From NCBI RefSeq assembly GCF_001625305.1, contig NW_017803844.1, positions 205,076-269,075 on the forward strand: 64,000 bases of DNA, written 5' to 3'. Each line of letters starts with the position of its first letter. The stretch's first letter is position 1. The position numbers and the translations under genes are program-made. The DNA is from Branchiostoma belcheri (lineage: Eukaryota; Chordata; Leptocardii; Amphioxiformes; Branchiostomatidae). Below the pieces are notes generated by a model. That model saw only the letters and a program-made list of their open reading frames with translations. It did not search any database and was not told where the DNA came from. Below, one piece after another: positions 23,027 to 34,619 of the stretch.

Positions 23027-23039
23027 TTTGGTCAGATAA

Positions 23040-24970
23040 ATGGCCATTGACAGAAAAAATTTTGCAATATAAAGCATTATTGTCAGCAATTTTCCTTCCT
23101 GATACCTAACAAGTTTGATCCTTATGTATTACATATTTCAATACATGTTTTAAACGATTAGTCAATGCCTTTGAGAGAATTTTATAATCTACATTTAACA
23201 ATGAGGTTTTTTATTCCTGACTTCTAAATGGTCTGCAGGCTTAGTTATCAACGTTATTACACCCCCACTTTGAGATGTTGACAATAGCCTCTTTTCCAAC
23301 CCTTCATTTAAAACCTCGGCAAGATGTTCACCTATTTTAGGCCACTAATTAATGTAGAACTGTTTAGACAATCCATCTTCCCCTGGAGTCTTATTATTAC
23401 TTAAACCCTTCAAGACATTAAATACTTTTTACTAGTGAGTGGTTTCATAATTTCGGTGGGTAACATATTATCAATTTGATCCAAAAGTTTCTCTTGACAT
23501 TCCATGTTCATTATTTCCTCAGAAAATAAAGCAGTCTAAAATTCTTTGAACTCACCCAAGACCTCTTCTTGGGTTTTCATTAGTGTTACCATCTTTATTT
23601 TTTATTTCTTCTATTACTTTCTTTTTACCTCTTTTAATTTCCTTATCTTAGAAAGAAAGCAGTTGGTTTCTCCCCCCTTTTCTATCCATTGGATTCTTGA
23701 CCTTATTCTGACGACGTCTTCTTCTTTCTTTAGTATGTTGTTCATCTTTTCCTTGGCTCGTGCCAAATCCATCGCGGCCGTTGTTGATGCCAATGATGGA
23801 TTGGGCATCGCTAAACTAAGTGTAAGGTCTTCAATTTGTTTTGTTAAGTCACCCTTCAGTTGCCTTCTTTCCTGTGCTATTTTTAATGTTCAGTTTGATT
23901 CCATCCCTCCATTGTCTTCCATTTACAACGTATGGTTTTAAAAGGCACCAAAATTGAAATGCTTCTTCATACTCGTGTCGGAAAGTACGATCATCAAGAA
24001 TGGAGACGTTCATTCTCCAAATACCAGGCCCTTTTTGTGATTTTTGTACGGTATCACTCTTCAAGTTCAATATTAACAACATCATGGTCTGAGAAAGAGA
24101 CCGGTAAATATGAAACACTGCATATTAATTAGGCTGACTCCCTCAGAACAATAGAATCTGTCTAACCGACATTGTATTGTACACTTTTTTTATTTTTTTA
24201 AATTTATTTATTTATTTTTTAATTTGCAATAAACTTTATTCAACGCGTTACCTGACATATGCTGTTGATAGTTTCAGTGATCTACTAGTTACTTTTTATT
24301 ACTCCATGTATATCTACTCTCAATGGGATTGTCCTTTTTCCATATATCCGACATTTTGAACTGTTGACAGAAGGATTCAATTTCCTCTTCACCTATATCA
24401 CCGTCCACGTGAAAGGATTCCCTCCTGATTTATCGAAAGTCTGGTTTTCAACAAAGTTGAAGTCACCATATATTTTTTAAGTTGGAGCCGTTACTACCGG
24501 TACCGTGCAGATATACAGGAAGTTAAGAAAGTCAGTAGTAATATGTAAGTCATTACTACTAAGTCTTTCCGTTCCGCTCCTCGAACGGGTGCATAGATGT
24601 TGCGCAGTTTAAACCTTTCCTTTCCCTTAACAATGGTGCAAGTTATTACCCTTCCACTCTGGTCCTTACCAACACAATCATAGCGCCATTCTGTATTGGG
24701 CGAAAATAACACACCGACACCAGCGCACCAACTAGACTTTCCTGGATTCCAAATTGAGCTGCCCCCCACTGTGTGGTCCATTTTTGTTGTTCAATACTAC
24801 TATCAACATTGCATTCCTGTAAACAAATTATATCTGCCTTCTGATCTTTCATATACCTAAATATTCTTTTTCTTATGCTGTCATCTCTCATTCCATTGAC
24901 ATTTAAAGTAATGATTTGTCTTGGTAGTCCTTCGTCGCCGAAGATGACTGTCAGTATGCTCAATCATACG
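23040..24970 (-). mobile_element. Tx1/L1-like LINE ORF2, 5' part
   Basis: Minus-strand endonuclease text (IITLNVNGMRDDSIRKRIFR, KADIICLQECNVD, GVGVLFSPNTEWRYDCVGKD, RNIYAPVRGAERKD) is followed by the linker (GPGIWRMNVSILDDRTFRHE, VVRIRSRIQWIEKGGETNCF). The start of the polymerase follows (NNKTPGEDGLSKQFY, near 23380-23400). This is the APE-type endonuclease and N-terminal RT of the L1/Tx1 clade. Frames break several times and the RT core is lost where the satellite begins. The 5' end runs into the gap. Confidence 0.78.
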
Positions 24971-25749
24971 NNNNNNNNNNNNNNNNNNNNNNNNNNNNNN
25001 NNNNNNNNNNNNNNNNNNNNNNNNNNNNNNNNNNNNNNNNNNNNNNNNNNNNNNNNNNNNNNNNNNNNNNNNNNNNNNNNNNNNNNNNNNNNNNNNNNNN
25101 NNNNNNNNNNNNNNNNNNNNNNNNNNNNNNNNNNNNNNNNNNNNNNNNNNNNNNNNNNNNNNNNNNNNNNNNNNNNNNNNNNNNNNNNNNNNNNNNNNNN
25201 NNNNNNNNNNNNNNNNNNNNNNNNNNNNNNNNNNNNNNNNNNNNNNNNNNNNNNNNNNNNNNNNNNNNNNNNNNNNNNNNNNNNNNNNNNNNNNNNNNNN
25301 NNNNNNNNNNNNNNNNNNNNNNNNNNNNNNNNNNNNNNNNNNNNNNNNNNNNNNNNNNNNNNNNNNNNNNNNNNNNNNNNNNNNNNNNNNNNNNNNNNNN
25401 NNNNNNNNNNNNNNNNNNNNNNNNNNNNNNNNNNNNNNNNNNNNNNNNNNNNNNNNNNNNNNNNNNNNNNNNNNNNNNNNNNNNNNNNNNNNNNNNNNNN
25501 NNNNNNNNNNNNNNNNNNNNNNNNNNNNNNNNNNNNNNNNNNNNNNNNNNNNNNNNNNNNNNNNNNNNNNNNNNNNNNNNNNNNNNNNNNNNNNNNNNNN
25601 NNNNNNNNNNNNNNNNNNNNNNNNNNNNNNNNNNNNNNNNNNNNNNNNNNNNNNNNNNNNNNNNNNNNNNNNNNNNNNNNNNNNNNNNNNNNNNNNNNNN
25701 NNNNNNNNNNNNNNNNNNNNNNNNNNNNNNNNNNNNNNNNNNNNNNNNN
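24971..25749. other. Assembly gap (779 N)
   Basis: Unsequenced. A satellite-like start on its left edge suggests a repeat array may have blocked assembly. Confidence 0.95.
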
Positions 25750-26984
25750 CACCATCCTATCTGTACTTGTATCTGTGTAGCCAGTATAACCACCCTTTGC
25801 TGAACTCTAATCCCGTAAGTCGTGTACGCAGGACTTCTTTTGGATGCTAAATACATATATGAGAAGCCCACTCCGAGGGGGACTTGCTTAGGTGAGTACA
25901 AGTTGATGATAAGCACATCAGAGCGATTTGTTTATTCTTGTGATGGGCTTTAATATGATTAGAGTATTTTTTTGAACAAACATTGGAAGTCTCTGGTATT
26001 ACATGGTTTTTCGTCACATTTAATTGCGACTTCGTTCTTGACCAGTCTACTCTTTGAGAGTTTGTTCTTTTGCTTTATTTATCAAAGCAATTTTGTCTGC
26101 TTTTTCTGGGCATGTTGAATGGCTTCTTCCCCAGAATCAGTGGCAGAGCAAAATCTTTTGTTGGTATGAACCTTTCATTCCGCATCTCAGATAGCGCTTA
26201 AACGCCTGGCGCTAGAACGTACAATTTTGGTGACTCAAGTCTCCTATGATATATCGATAAGTTAATAGATTTTCGTTTTGCCATGTCAACGGGTTTGTGA
26301 CAGGCGGTTTGTAGACAATTTTGGTTTAAACATTAAAATTTTCTGGGTTTTGTATTTAATTACATAATTATAAAGTTTCTAACATTGATTATGATTATAT
26401 ATTTTTTTATAATTAGATATTCATTATTTATGCTCATTTGATGACGAAATCATTAGGTCTGGTGTAAGAGAGAGATGTTTGATGTGCCATAATCCAGCAC
26501 AGTAAAATGGATAGCCCTAATGATAAATATGATGGGAGCCGCATGCCCTTTTTCCGCCGTAATCGGCCTATTTAATTCTGCGTAATTCAACGTACAGCGT
26601 AATTAGCGCATTTTGCGTAGAGCATAATTTGCCGTTTTAACTACAATTAAAACGTTTATTTCAGTTTGAGTACGCGATTCAGATCGGCCTTGTTTTTTTA
26701 TGGAATGTTTCGCATTGTGAATTTTTAAAGAAATATTCCGGGAGGGTTGATGTGTAGTATATAGGGTATGCTCGACAATGTTGTATAGAACGGTGCTTTG
26801 TAAAACCCCTAAGAAGCCTCCAGGCTTTGGTAAGCTCCACCGAATATCTCCCTCCAGACAGAATGTATCCATTTGCCGCCATAAAGTAGTGCGCAACAAA
26901 CAGGACACATGTGTTGTAACAAATATGTCAAATATGTAGTTAATTTGACAATTAACACATATTGCTATAAAAACTCTAAGGTTT
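25750..26984. other. No gene recognised
   Basis: AT-rich. A patch at 26560-26640 repeats GCGTAATT-like words, but no clear period was found. Confidence 0.45.
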
Positions 26985-27258
26985 GGGCTGACAGACGATA
27001 TTTTTGCGCTTTATTTGTTACGATGTGACCTTCCAGATGTCGGAGCGGATGGATATTATTGAGATCCTGTGATCGTCTGCAGAGTGTAGCGTCAGTGCAG
27101 GGCGGCCTTTGTGAGGTGAGGTTGGCGTTTGCTTGTCTTTGTTTCTCTGAGAATTTTTTTCTCGAAAACATGCAGTTGTCGTACAGAATAGCTATTTGAG
27201 AGTGTGTTTAGGCTTGTAGTTGTTACTGATGAGGGCCGTCCTAATCGTAAGGGTTATT
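26985..27258 (-). repeat. Dispersed repeat, copy 2
   Basis: Reverse-complement relative of 4160-4450, sharing the core AGATGTCGGAGCGGATGGAT. More diverged than the 100-bp repeat pair, so probably an older family. Confidence 0.65.
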
Positions 27259-28159
27259 TTTGGCGTTCAGATCGAGGGATAATTCGTAGCGTGGTAAACG
27301 CATGTACTACTGGAAGTAAAAGCCGTGATTTTTACCGAAATTCTCGCCAATTAATGCTTGCAAAGTAGCATTTGTTGCTTCCTGTACTGGGCAACGTGAC
27401 TGTGATGTATTTATGGAATATTTTAATGCTTGTACATGCCATTTTGTATGGCATTTGGTTGTGTTCTTTGTGTTTACTGAATCAATGAATTATTCATAGA
27501 GAACACAAACAACAGGGAAGTAACGTGTACAGCTTGGCCGCTAATGTGCACAGATTTCTATATAGATTAAATTCGTCGTTATAATGAGATTGAAAATAAA
27601 CCTGTGTAATGGACATAAGCCTGGGTGCGAAACCCATAACACACTGAACACAAAGTATCTCAGTGAGCCCAGAACCCAGCTACTAGTAAATCGGACATTT
27701 GCATTCTGATATATGCTGCCTATCGTTAATATACTAGCTAGACCACAAGGGGTCTGTAGGACAGCTGCTTTACACTTCAACAGTGTGGAGGTTTTTAGAT
27801 GCAACAAGCATTTACTGGAGTTCTATCACTATCAGAATGCATTGTACTGAATGTAGTATGTGTACATCTCGCCACTAGGTACTATGCACATGGTTAAGTA
27901 TGCCTTCTTTCACATGTTGATGTAATTTTCATGTAAAATACATTTCCGTAAAAGATTATTTCTTTTTTTGTATAGGTCAACCCAGAAGGATTGGCAAGAC
28001 AGACGTGTCAGCCAGGAACATGGGTCTGGTGATACCTGAAATCGTCATCGGGATAATCATTTCAGAAACACGTATAGAAAACACAGTCTGTCCTTGAAAA
28101 TAGCAACTGGAAATGGCACAACATCCAGCTTACCCGGGGTGTGTTAGTTACGTAGGTTA
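27259..28159. other. No gene recognised
   Basis: Short ORFs only and no recognisable element. Confidence 0.45.
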
Positions 28160-28259
28160 TCTTTAAAAGCTGTCAAGCCTCTTGGAAACCCAGACCTCGG
28201 GGACTGTGCCTCTGGCTCAGTGGGGGCTTGTTCAGCTTAGTTAGTTGGGTTTGTTGGAT
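28160..28259 (+). repeat. Dispersed 100-bp repeat, copy 2
   Basis: Reverse complement of 3321-3420 with only a few differences over 100 bp. Flanks do not match between the copies. Confidence 0.8.
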
Positions 28260-28689
28260 GTTCGTGCCTAAATTCAATTTTTAGGTTTGCCTTTGTCCCT
28301 TAGCCTTTCCTGTATAAAAACGGCTTGGGCCGCTGTTGACCTCAACCACGTCTCGATCCTAGAACCCAAAGTGCTGGATAAAGCCTCTGATGTAATCCTG
28401 ACCCGCTAGGGTAACAAACAACGTGATGTGCCTTCTGCCCGCCAGCTTCCCTTAAAAGGCACACAATGAATGATTGACATAAGTTACATTTAAGTTACTT
28501 TCCATTCAATTAGTTGCCATTTAAGGCTGTCAGTTTGTTAACTCTGTTGGTTGGGTTTAGCGGTCGTGTACATAATGCAAGTAGGCCAGGCGTTATCCAA
28601 ATGGACGCGTTTATGTATAGCCAACAAATACAAAAGTACAAAACATAGGTAGGATTCAATGTGTTACAGTGGATTTTCGTTACGTTTCC
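28260..28689. other. No gene recognised
   Basis: Spacer between the 100-bp repeat and the MULE-like remnant. Nothing assignable. Confidence 0.45.
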
Positions 28690-29120
28690 ATTAATACTAC
28701 GCCATACTGGCTAGCTCCTTTTCCCACATATGTCCAATAGTGTTCTCTGTTTCTGACAAGGCGTGGGGGCCCTTATTACAGTAAATGACTTCATTCATGT
28801 TGGTGTACCCATCACCGACAGACATAAAGCCCTAAACATGCTGAATATTAATCTCGTGTCGCATCCTCTGACTTGGTCCCTTGATCTTTGGCTGCAATGC
28901 AGACAGAAGTTTTCTCTTCACAAGCACTGCACTGATAAAGCAATGTGCTGTCAAAGCCCATCCGTTCTTGTTCACATTTCAGCATTGGGATGCCTTTGGG
29001 CTTGCTAGGGCAATGCCTGGCAGTGGTATGGCTCATTTGTTCACTGAACAAGTCCTGGTTAACAATTGTGTTCGATATGTCGCGCAGAGCGTAAAAGTGT
29101 TCTTTCCGTCGGACCAACCT
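28690..29120 (-). mobile_element. MULE-like transposase N-terminal fragment
   Basis: The minus strand reads YQCSACEEKTSVCIAAKDQG, then DINIQHV, GFMSVGDGYTNMNEVI and SETENTIGHMWEKELASMA. A Cys-pair zinc site followed by RxINxxxVxGMxxxGxG is the pattern of the Mutator-like transposase N-terminal domain common in cnidarian and lancelet genomes. Stops and a frame change show decay. The catalytic DDE part is absent. Confidence 0.55.
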
Positions 29121-29537
29121 TCCCTTTTTCGCCTTTGATGATGCTGATGTCTTTAGTGGTGTAGGAAACGGCTACATTAATTTACTGCCTATTAGTGACC
29201 CATGACATCGAAACTAAACATATTCACTTTTAATTCTTATCTAGTCTAAGGCACTATAAGTATAAGAGTACAAGGACTAGGCTAGCAATTAGTAAGACGA
29301 CAGTATTGGGTATCAAACGCTGGGAGTTTATTTACCCAAAAAAACAAAAGTTCTCTCACACACACACACACACACACACGAGTCAACTACTCTACACATA
29401 AACTGTAAAGCTAGAGTTATTTACACATTTAGTTTCAGTACAATGGTTTCACTTATAAGCTATTTTGTACACATTGAAGCGATTAACATGATAAGACAAA
29501 CGTTACTTTATATCTGAATACGCAAGAGCGAAGATAT
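29121..29537. other. No gene; (CA)n microsatellite inside
   Basis: A CA dinucleotide run occupies about 29357-29379. The rest is unassigned. Confidence 0.7.
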
Positions 29538-29933
29538 TTAACCTAGGGTAGAATACAGCTCAGATACTTCGAAGTCGGGTGAGGTGGGTAGAACAGCGTG
29601 GGTGGGTAGCGGTGGTGCTGGAGTTCCGCCGAGCGGCAGAGTACCGGTGGTTAGTGGCGGTGCCGACGTCTTAAGTGCCTCCAAAGCTGCCTCCATGTCC
29701 CGCACCTCCTTGGCCAGTTTGGCCTTCTCCAGGGCCGCCACTAAGGCCTTGTGCTGCTCCTGGAGCGTTTCGAGATCATGTTCTGTCTGTTCTGCCGTCC
29801 CTGTCGACTCTGTCGTCGCTGGTGGCGGGAGCCCCGTGCAGTATTTTGACGTGGCTTCGCCTGGATGATCCCGTGCGAGCAGTCTGCAACCTTTACATTT
29901 CCGATTCAACTTGCGTTTCTTCGGGGACGGCAT
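29538..29933 (-). CDS. Small Cys-basic protein with coiled coil
   Basis: A 131-codon ORF beginning MPSPKKRKLNRKCKGCRLLA, with a basic start, a possible zinc site (CKGC...YC), a Glu/Lys/Ala coiled coil at about residues 50-90 (LQEQHKALVAALEKAKLAKE) and a Pro/Thr-rich end. It lies directly downstream of another Cys-rich minus-strand ORF. The layout resembles ORF1/gag-like proteins of mobile elements, but no family can be named. Codon use and length make a true coding stretch likely. Confidence 0.5.
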   Translation of the reverse strand: MPSPKKRKLNRKCKGCRLLARDHPGEATSKYCTGLPPPATTESTGTAEQTEHDLETLQEQHKALVAALEKAKLAKEVRDMEAALEALKTSAPPLTTGTLPLGGTPAPPLPTHAVLPTSPDFEVSELYSTLG

Positions 29934-29944
29934 GACAGAGCAAG

Positions 29945-30211
29945 TTATATTGTCATATAGTTATAGAAAATGACCCGTTTTCTTACTGATATTGTTTCAC
30001 GTGGTGTAGAGGTATGTTTTATACGCAGACGTTCAACTTTCCTTATGACGTCAGCGGTCATCTTATAACAGCTTTCACAGATCCGGTGGGTAGACCACCC
30101 CGGCATTCGCCGCCTGCACCAAAGGCACTGTTTATCCTTTTCAGCGCGAAGGTGGTCAGGTTTTACAGATAACACACAACGTTCACATTTTTCAACGTGT
30201 ATAGAACACAA
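29945..30211 (-). CDS. Small Cys-rich (zinc-site) ORF
   Basis: Reads HVEKCERCVLS, then KQCLWCRRRMPGWSTHRICE and SCYK: three CX2C pairs within about 55 residues, enough for one or two zinc ions. A possible donor (ATCAgtaaga) lies near the end, so it may be spliced to something else. It is 11 bp upstream of the start of the ORF at 29933. Function unknown. Confidence 0.4.
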   Translation of the reverse strand: MCSIHVEKCERCVLSVKPDHLRAEKDKQCLWCRRRMPGWSTHRICESCYKMTADVIRKVERLRIKHTSTPRETISVRKRVIFYNYMTI

Positions 30212-30249
30212 TATCAGGCAATGTGTTAGACACCTACGACAAAACCTCT

Positions 30250-31137
30250 CTACACAGTAACACGGTTCCAGAGAGGAAGTTCAGTCATGCAGTCTTCATC
30301 CAAAACCTCCCATGGAAAATACTGGCCAAGCCCTCTGGTGACTTCAATTATGCCTGGCTACCCAACAAGAACCTTGCTGTCTCCCTCCATTGTGATGCCG
30401 AGTCCAAAAGCTTTTCGTCCTGCCATGCTTCAGCTGAGCTGCGGTTGATCCCTCAGAAGATAGTTGTGCAGCCATTGACACGTAATATTGACCATATTTT
30501 CTACAACAAAGATAGGAGCTGGGGGACTACGTGCTTCATGCCGTGGCATGAGGTGTGTGATCCACAGAAGGGATACATCAAGGATTACAAGATCATACTG
30601 GAGGCCTATGTGAAGGCAGATACTCCTCGCGGAATGAAGGAAATCACCCTGGGCAACATTTTCGGTGAAGAAATTCATGAGAAGATTGAGTCAGTACTTG
30701 AGGCAACCATTCATTTCACTGTGGAGAACTTCAGTGAACTCAGAGCTAGAGAGGCGGTACAGTAACCCAATCTTTATCCGTAACCTGCCATGGAAAATAG
30801 TGGCCAAGCATGAAGAGGACACCAAAAGCCAGCCACCAAACAAGAAGACTCTTGGCTTTTACTTGAAGTGTGATGCCGATTCCAACAGCTTCTGGTCCTG
30901 TCGTGCATCAGTCGAGTTTCGGTTGATACCACAGAAGGCAGGGGTAAACATTCAAGAGGGTAGTAAATCATGTCTTCTACAAGAATGATGGTGACTGGGG
31001 GTATCCCAAGTACATTCCGTGGCACGAGGTGTGTGATCCACAGAAGGGATACATCAAGAACAACAAGATCATACTAGAGGCTTATGTGAAGGCAGATGCT
31101 CCTTGTATCTTAGCTGGATGTCTCAAAGAAGTGGCTT
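30250..31137 (+). pseudogene. Two tandem USP7-type MATH domains
   Basis: Domain 1 (about 30280-30660) reads FIQNLPWKILAKPSGDF, HCDAESKSFSSCHASAELRL and WGTTCFMPWHEVCDPQKGYI. Domain 2 (about 30765-31115) reads FIRNLPWKIVAKHEEDTKS, KCDADSNSFWSCRASVEFRL and WGYPKYIPWHEVCDPQKGYI. This matches the TRAF-like MATH domain of USP7 (FVRNLPWKI ... CNAES ... SCHA ... W), which binds substrates such as p53 and MDM2 in vertebrates. The link EATIHFTVENFSEL also fits USP7. Frames change between the domains and again inside domain 2. There are no introns and no protease part, suggesting a processed or captured, now dead, copy. Confidence 0.72.
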
Positions 31138-31285
31138 AGGGACAGAGGGTTCAATTTGATGATAAATAATCAACACTTGTCTGTAAAATATACTGCAGAC
31201 TACTGTAGGCGCGGAAAGTATATGACCAATGTCTGCCCTTCTTGTTTTTTTACGCCCTCTCGCATTAGATTTAGGGTCTCCAAAG

Positions 31286-31320
31286 GACGTCACCCATAAA
31301 ATTTACTTGGTGTGGCCTTA
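31286..31320. repeat. MITE terminus, solo
   Basis: ACGTCACCCATAAAATTTAC followed by TTGGTGTGGCCTTA matches the right end of the 14937-15302 MITE. No partner end was found within about 500 bp. Confidence 0.65.
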
Positions 31321-31365
31321 TTCAGAAGGTAGGTGAGTGAAATCAAGTAGAAAGAAAAAACTTAC

Positions 31366-32419
31366 CAAGTCTTCGTTCTTGTGATGTGCTGGTAGTTGCA
31401 GGATCTTGTCCCGGACGAAGAACTCCTTTGGCCCTTCCAAGTCCTTGTTTTCTTTGAGTTTTTCTTCTGATGTGTGGAGGAATCCACCTAGTAGAACTTT
31501 CCTAAAGAGTTCTGTCATGTCCATGTCACTCATGGACATGTGCTGTTTCCCGACTGTGTTGTTGCAGGTCTTGGGTGGTCTGCGCGCACCATTAGCAGGT
31601 TTTGGAGCCTGAAATTTAGTACGTCATTAATCACATTTGTCAAAATCACAATGTTGAATGCTATGGAATTTTTTTTTAATTTCCCAAATCTTACTGCACT
31701 GTAAATATTGCTTATTGATGTGTGGTACTCAAACACACTTGAAGGCCCTAAATATTGTTGTCATGAATGCTTGGTTTTGTTTTTGCACGTCTTGCAATAA
31801 CATGTTTTTGTGTTGGGGTCTTTCCAAGCATCGTCGCGACCGTGGTATTTACCCAGCGACTTTGCCTGGCCTTCAGGGCGTCAGGGTCCTTGTCCGCTTA
31901 GACGACAAAGCAGAAAATAAGAATTCTTGCTTGCCTGTTGAACGCATCTGAAATACACCCACAACCCTTCCTATGGGACTTTCCCTCACATACGCACTTG
32001 ACAGATGTGATCGATGGGAATTTTGTTTGATATTTTGACTTGTAGGCTTTTGTAACCGAATTCTGGACTTTTATGTCCGACAATTGCATTTTGATGTGAC
32101 CGCGCCACGTGTCCAGTAAATGTTGGTTAATTTCACTTCGACCATGTATTTAACACTTTGACAGTAACGGTGCTATACATAAAACGGTACATTGTCATTG
32201 TACGACCCGCAAGAGGCTTACCTTGTGTAGTGTTGGCGTCTTAAGGGTGTACTGGAGACGCTTGATCTTCGTTATAGCTGCTCGCAAGACGGTTAGCCTG
32301 GTCCGCCTCTGGGAAGGGGACAGGCACACCTTTTCTCCAAGTGCCCGATACGCGGCTGCTAGGGCGGCATTTCGTTTCGCGTGACGCTGGTTCTCCGATG
32401 TTCTGGTCCGTCTTTCCAT
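31366..32419 (-). CDS. Two-exon gene start with bHLH-like domain
   Basis: Exon 1 (32222-32419, 66 codons) starts MERRTRTSENQRHAKRNAAL, continues AAAYRALGEKVCLSPSQRRT and RLTVLRAAITKIKRLQYTL, and ends at CACAAG/gtaagc. Exon 2 (31366-31608, 81 codons) follows a taaatttcag acceptor, reads MTELFRKVLLGGFLHTSEEK and FFVRDKILQLPAHHKNEDL, and ends at gtaagt. Both boundaries are phase 0. Exon 1 has a basic stretch, helix, loop and second helix (LxxLRxAxxxIxxLQ), the layout of a basic helix-loop-helix DNA-binding domain. An in-frame stop lies just before the ATG, supporting that start. Downstream exons were not found. A host factor or transposon cargo are both possible. Confidence 0.58.
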
Positions 32420-32545
32420 GGTCGTGTCGCCAGATCAAGTGAGGCTCCAAAATTCCTCGTACCTTATTATTCAGTTACCTTTTTTTCAGAAATATAGCCC
32501 CTAATGTAACCTCTACCCTACATATAAATTCATAAATTGTCTTAC

Positions 32546-32830
32546 CTCCCAGAAATCCTCTTCCGGTGTGTCCCACTCGTCCCTTGACTCATAACCAGAG
32601 TCGACGTCGCCATCCTGAAAATAAGCAAGTAAGTATTTTTTAAAATAAAGACGGACGTAACCCTTCTGATGTAGATACGTGATGAACTGACCTATCAGCA
32701 CTTCCGGAATGGGCAATTGTGTCAGGTCCTTACCATGAATTGCCACCGTGAATTGTCGGAAATGCTTCCACGCAAGGTGGTACGCGTTGACTGTGGCTGG
32801 TGACAAAGAGAGGCTAAGCAAGGTGTTCAC
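32546..32830 (-). CDS. Acidic exon and tyrosine-recombinase N-terminal-like stretch
   Basis: The exon at 32546-32614 (23 codons, phase 0) reads DGDVDSGYESRDEWDTPEED between a tgcttattttcag acceptor and a gtaaga donor. Immediately upstream (about 32640-32830) lies LSLSPATVNAYHLAWKHFRQ, then PIPEVLIGQFITYLHQKGY, which resembles the core-binding (SAM-like) start of tyrosine recombinases. No catalytic box follows. The two stretches may be unrelated neighbours. Confidence 0.42.
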
Positions 32831-33540
32831 TCCTTAAGTTGGTCGGCAGGAGATAGGGTGGAATTTGTGTGGGACAAGGGTCCATGTGTGGAAATCTCTG
32901 CCGAAAGAGGTCCACCTGTAACCGAGAGAGATAATCAGCCATGTCATTCCTTGCCACACGTCCACCGGGCACAGATTCTTCCCCGAAAGGACAGAGACTG
33001 ATGACAGGAGTTGTAATTGGTTAATGAGAAAACATTTTACACATTGTACATGAGGCTAGTCAAAAGGCCACACCTGGTTTGAGCCAGACATCTTTATTTA
33101 CTTATTTATGTATTTATTTATTTCAAATGCAGACAACACATTACACAGACTTACAGGCAGCAAAAGCTGATGAACGTAAGTCTACATAAAGGATAAGTAT
33201 ATACAGCTACAACGTACGGGGCATCAGATAACAATACATATATATATATATATACACCGGGTCGGGGTGGGACGGCGACTGACGGGCAGGCGAGGCCACT
33301 GCAGGGGTACATGACAAATAATGCGGTTTATAGTTAAATAACGTATTAGTATAAAAATGATACATGATCGTCCAGACAAATAATGATGATAGATCACAAT
33401 GATAGATCATTTGTTGAACAGAAAGTCGACTTTTAACTAGACTTTAACTGGCGATGGACTTTGCATATCAATGTGAAGGGGATCAGAGTATCACATTTAA
33501 CCCCGTGTTGGGTAAAGGGGTGCTGCTTACCTTCACTGGT
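32831..33540. other. No gene; (TA)n and AT-rich tract
   Basis: A TTTATTTA-type tract lies at 33090-33125 and a TA run at about 33237-33255. Otherwise unassigned. Confidence 0.5.
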
Positions 33541-33710
33541 TCATGACCTGGACATGCTGATCGTATAGTCGCCTCGCCTCCTCCACCTCATCCTCCGAGG
33601 AGTCTTCAGCATCCATTATTCGATCAAGGTGAGCCAGAGGCCATGTCCTCCTCAAACATGGCCCACTCCTCCTTGTATTCCTCTCGCTCCGCTGCAGCGT
33701 CTTCGTCTTC
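33541..33710 (-). pseudogene. Acidic exon, paralogue of 38429-38554
   Basis: Between an aacaacaag acceptor and a gtaagc donor the minus strand reads EEYKEEWAMFEEDMA, then, one base out of frame, AHLDRIMDAEDSSEDEVEEA and RRLYDQHVQVMNQ. The pattern W..F..DM ... R.M.DA ... MNQ just before the donor matches the intact exon at 38429-38554. A single indel and a stop after MNQ suggest a dead duplicate. Confidence 0.5.
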
Positions 33711-34619
33711 CTTGTTGTTTATAGATACAAAACACTTTGTCATGATTCAACCAGACCCACACGTGATCTGGATAAATCCGTTATAGGCAGAGATTAAGCC
33801 ACGTGCGGTCCCAAATAGTCCCAAATCGTGTTTGAAAAGTGGTTGGCTTAGGCAAGTCCCTTTTTTTTCTAGAAATATAGCCCCTAATGTTGATTACCCT
33901 TGAACCATTAAAACTTAAAAAAAAAAAAAACTTCCATGAAATATAATATCTTGTTCAGTTTATTTCTATTCGCCCCTGGAGATTTCTTGCCGTGTTAACT
34001 CCATGCTGTGGAGTTAACATTGAAACGCGCCCGTAAGCTATGGCTCATCGGGTAACTCACCTTCTTCCAAACCTCCATCAAGCTGCAACCCACGAGGGTG
34101 GCATCTCCACGCAAGACGGGTACCGGAGCTGCCATGGCGAGGGTCCTTGCAGTCCGGGCCGCGACAACAGAGTGACTCCAGACGGGGATGTAGCTTATCT
34201 TACCCTCACTACGCGCAAAGCTACTCAGGATAGTTTTTTGTGGAAGGTGGCCTTTGATATTCCCAATAATACCAATTATTTTAGCAGCGTTTTTGCTGAT
34301 ACCAGAAACGTGAGCTTTCCGTTAAGTCTTGTCTTTCTTGCGTAATGAGCACATTCTGTAAGAAAATTTTAGTCTCATTAATATCATATTTCATTAATAT
34401 TGCAGAATATAAGAAAATGTGTCTTTTTAGTATACAAGACAAGATATAAGATAGTTTACTTGCTTCAAACGATGTTGCTACTTTGGACAATTCTTGATTA
34501 GCCAGTTCTATCAGAGAATCAAAGACTTGGAAACATCTACATCTACACAATACTGGACAATGCCCCTCAGGGGGTATAACGTTCAGGGGGCCATTGCCCT
34601 GTCGCGACCGGTGATGGTG
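33711..34619. other. No gene recognised; short dispersed words
   Basis: AAATATAGCCCCTAATGT at about 33877 also occurs at about 32494 after a pyrimidine run, so a small duplicated block links the two sites. A hairpin TGTTAACTCCA...TGGAGTTAACA lies at about 33993-34020. The plus-strand ORF at 34040-34345 shows no family. Confidence 0.5.

Noticed and set aside
24875-25916. Long ORFs across the large gap
   Set aside because: They consist of Ns and have no meaning.
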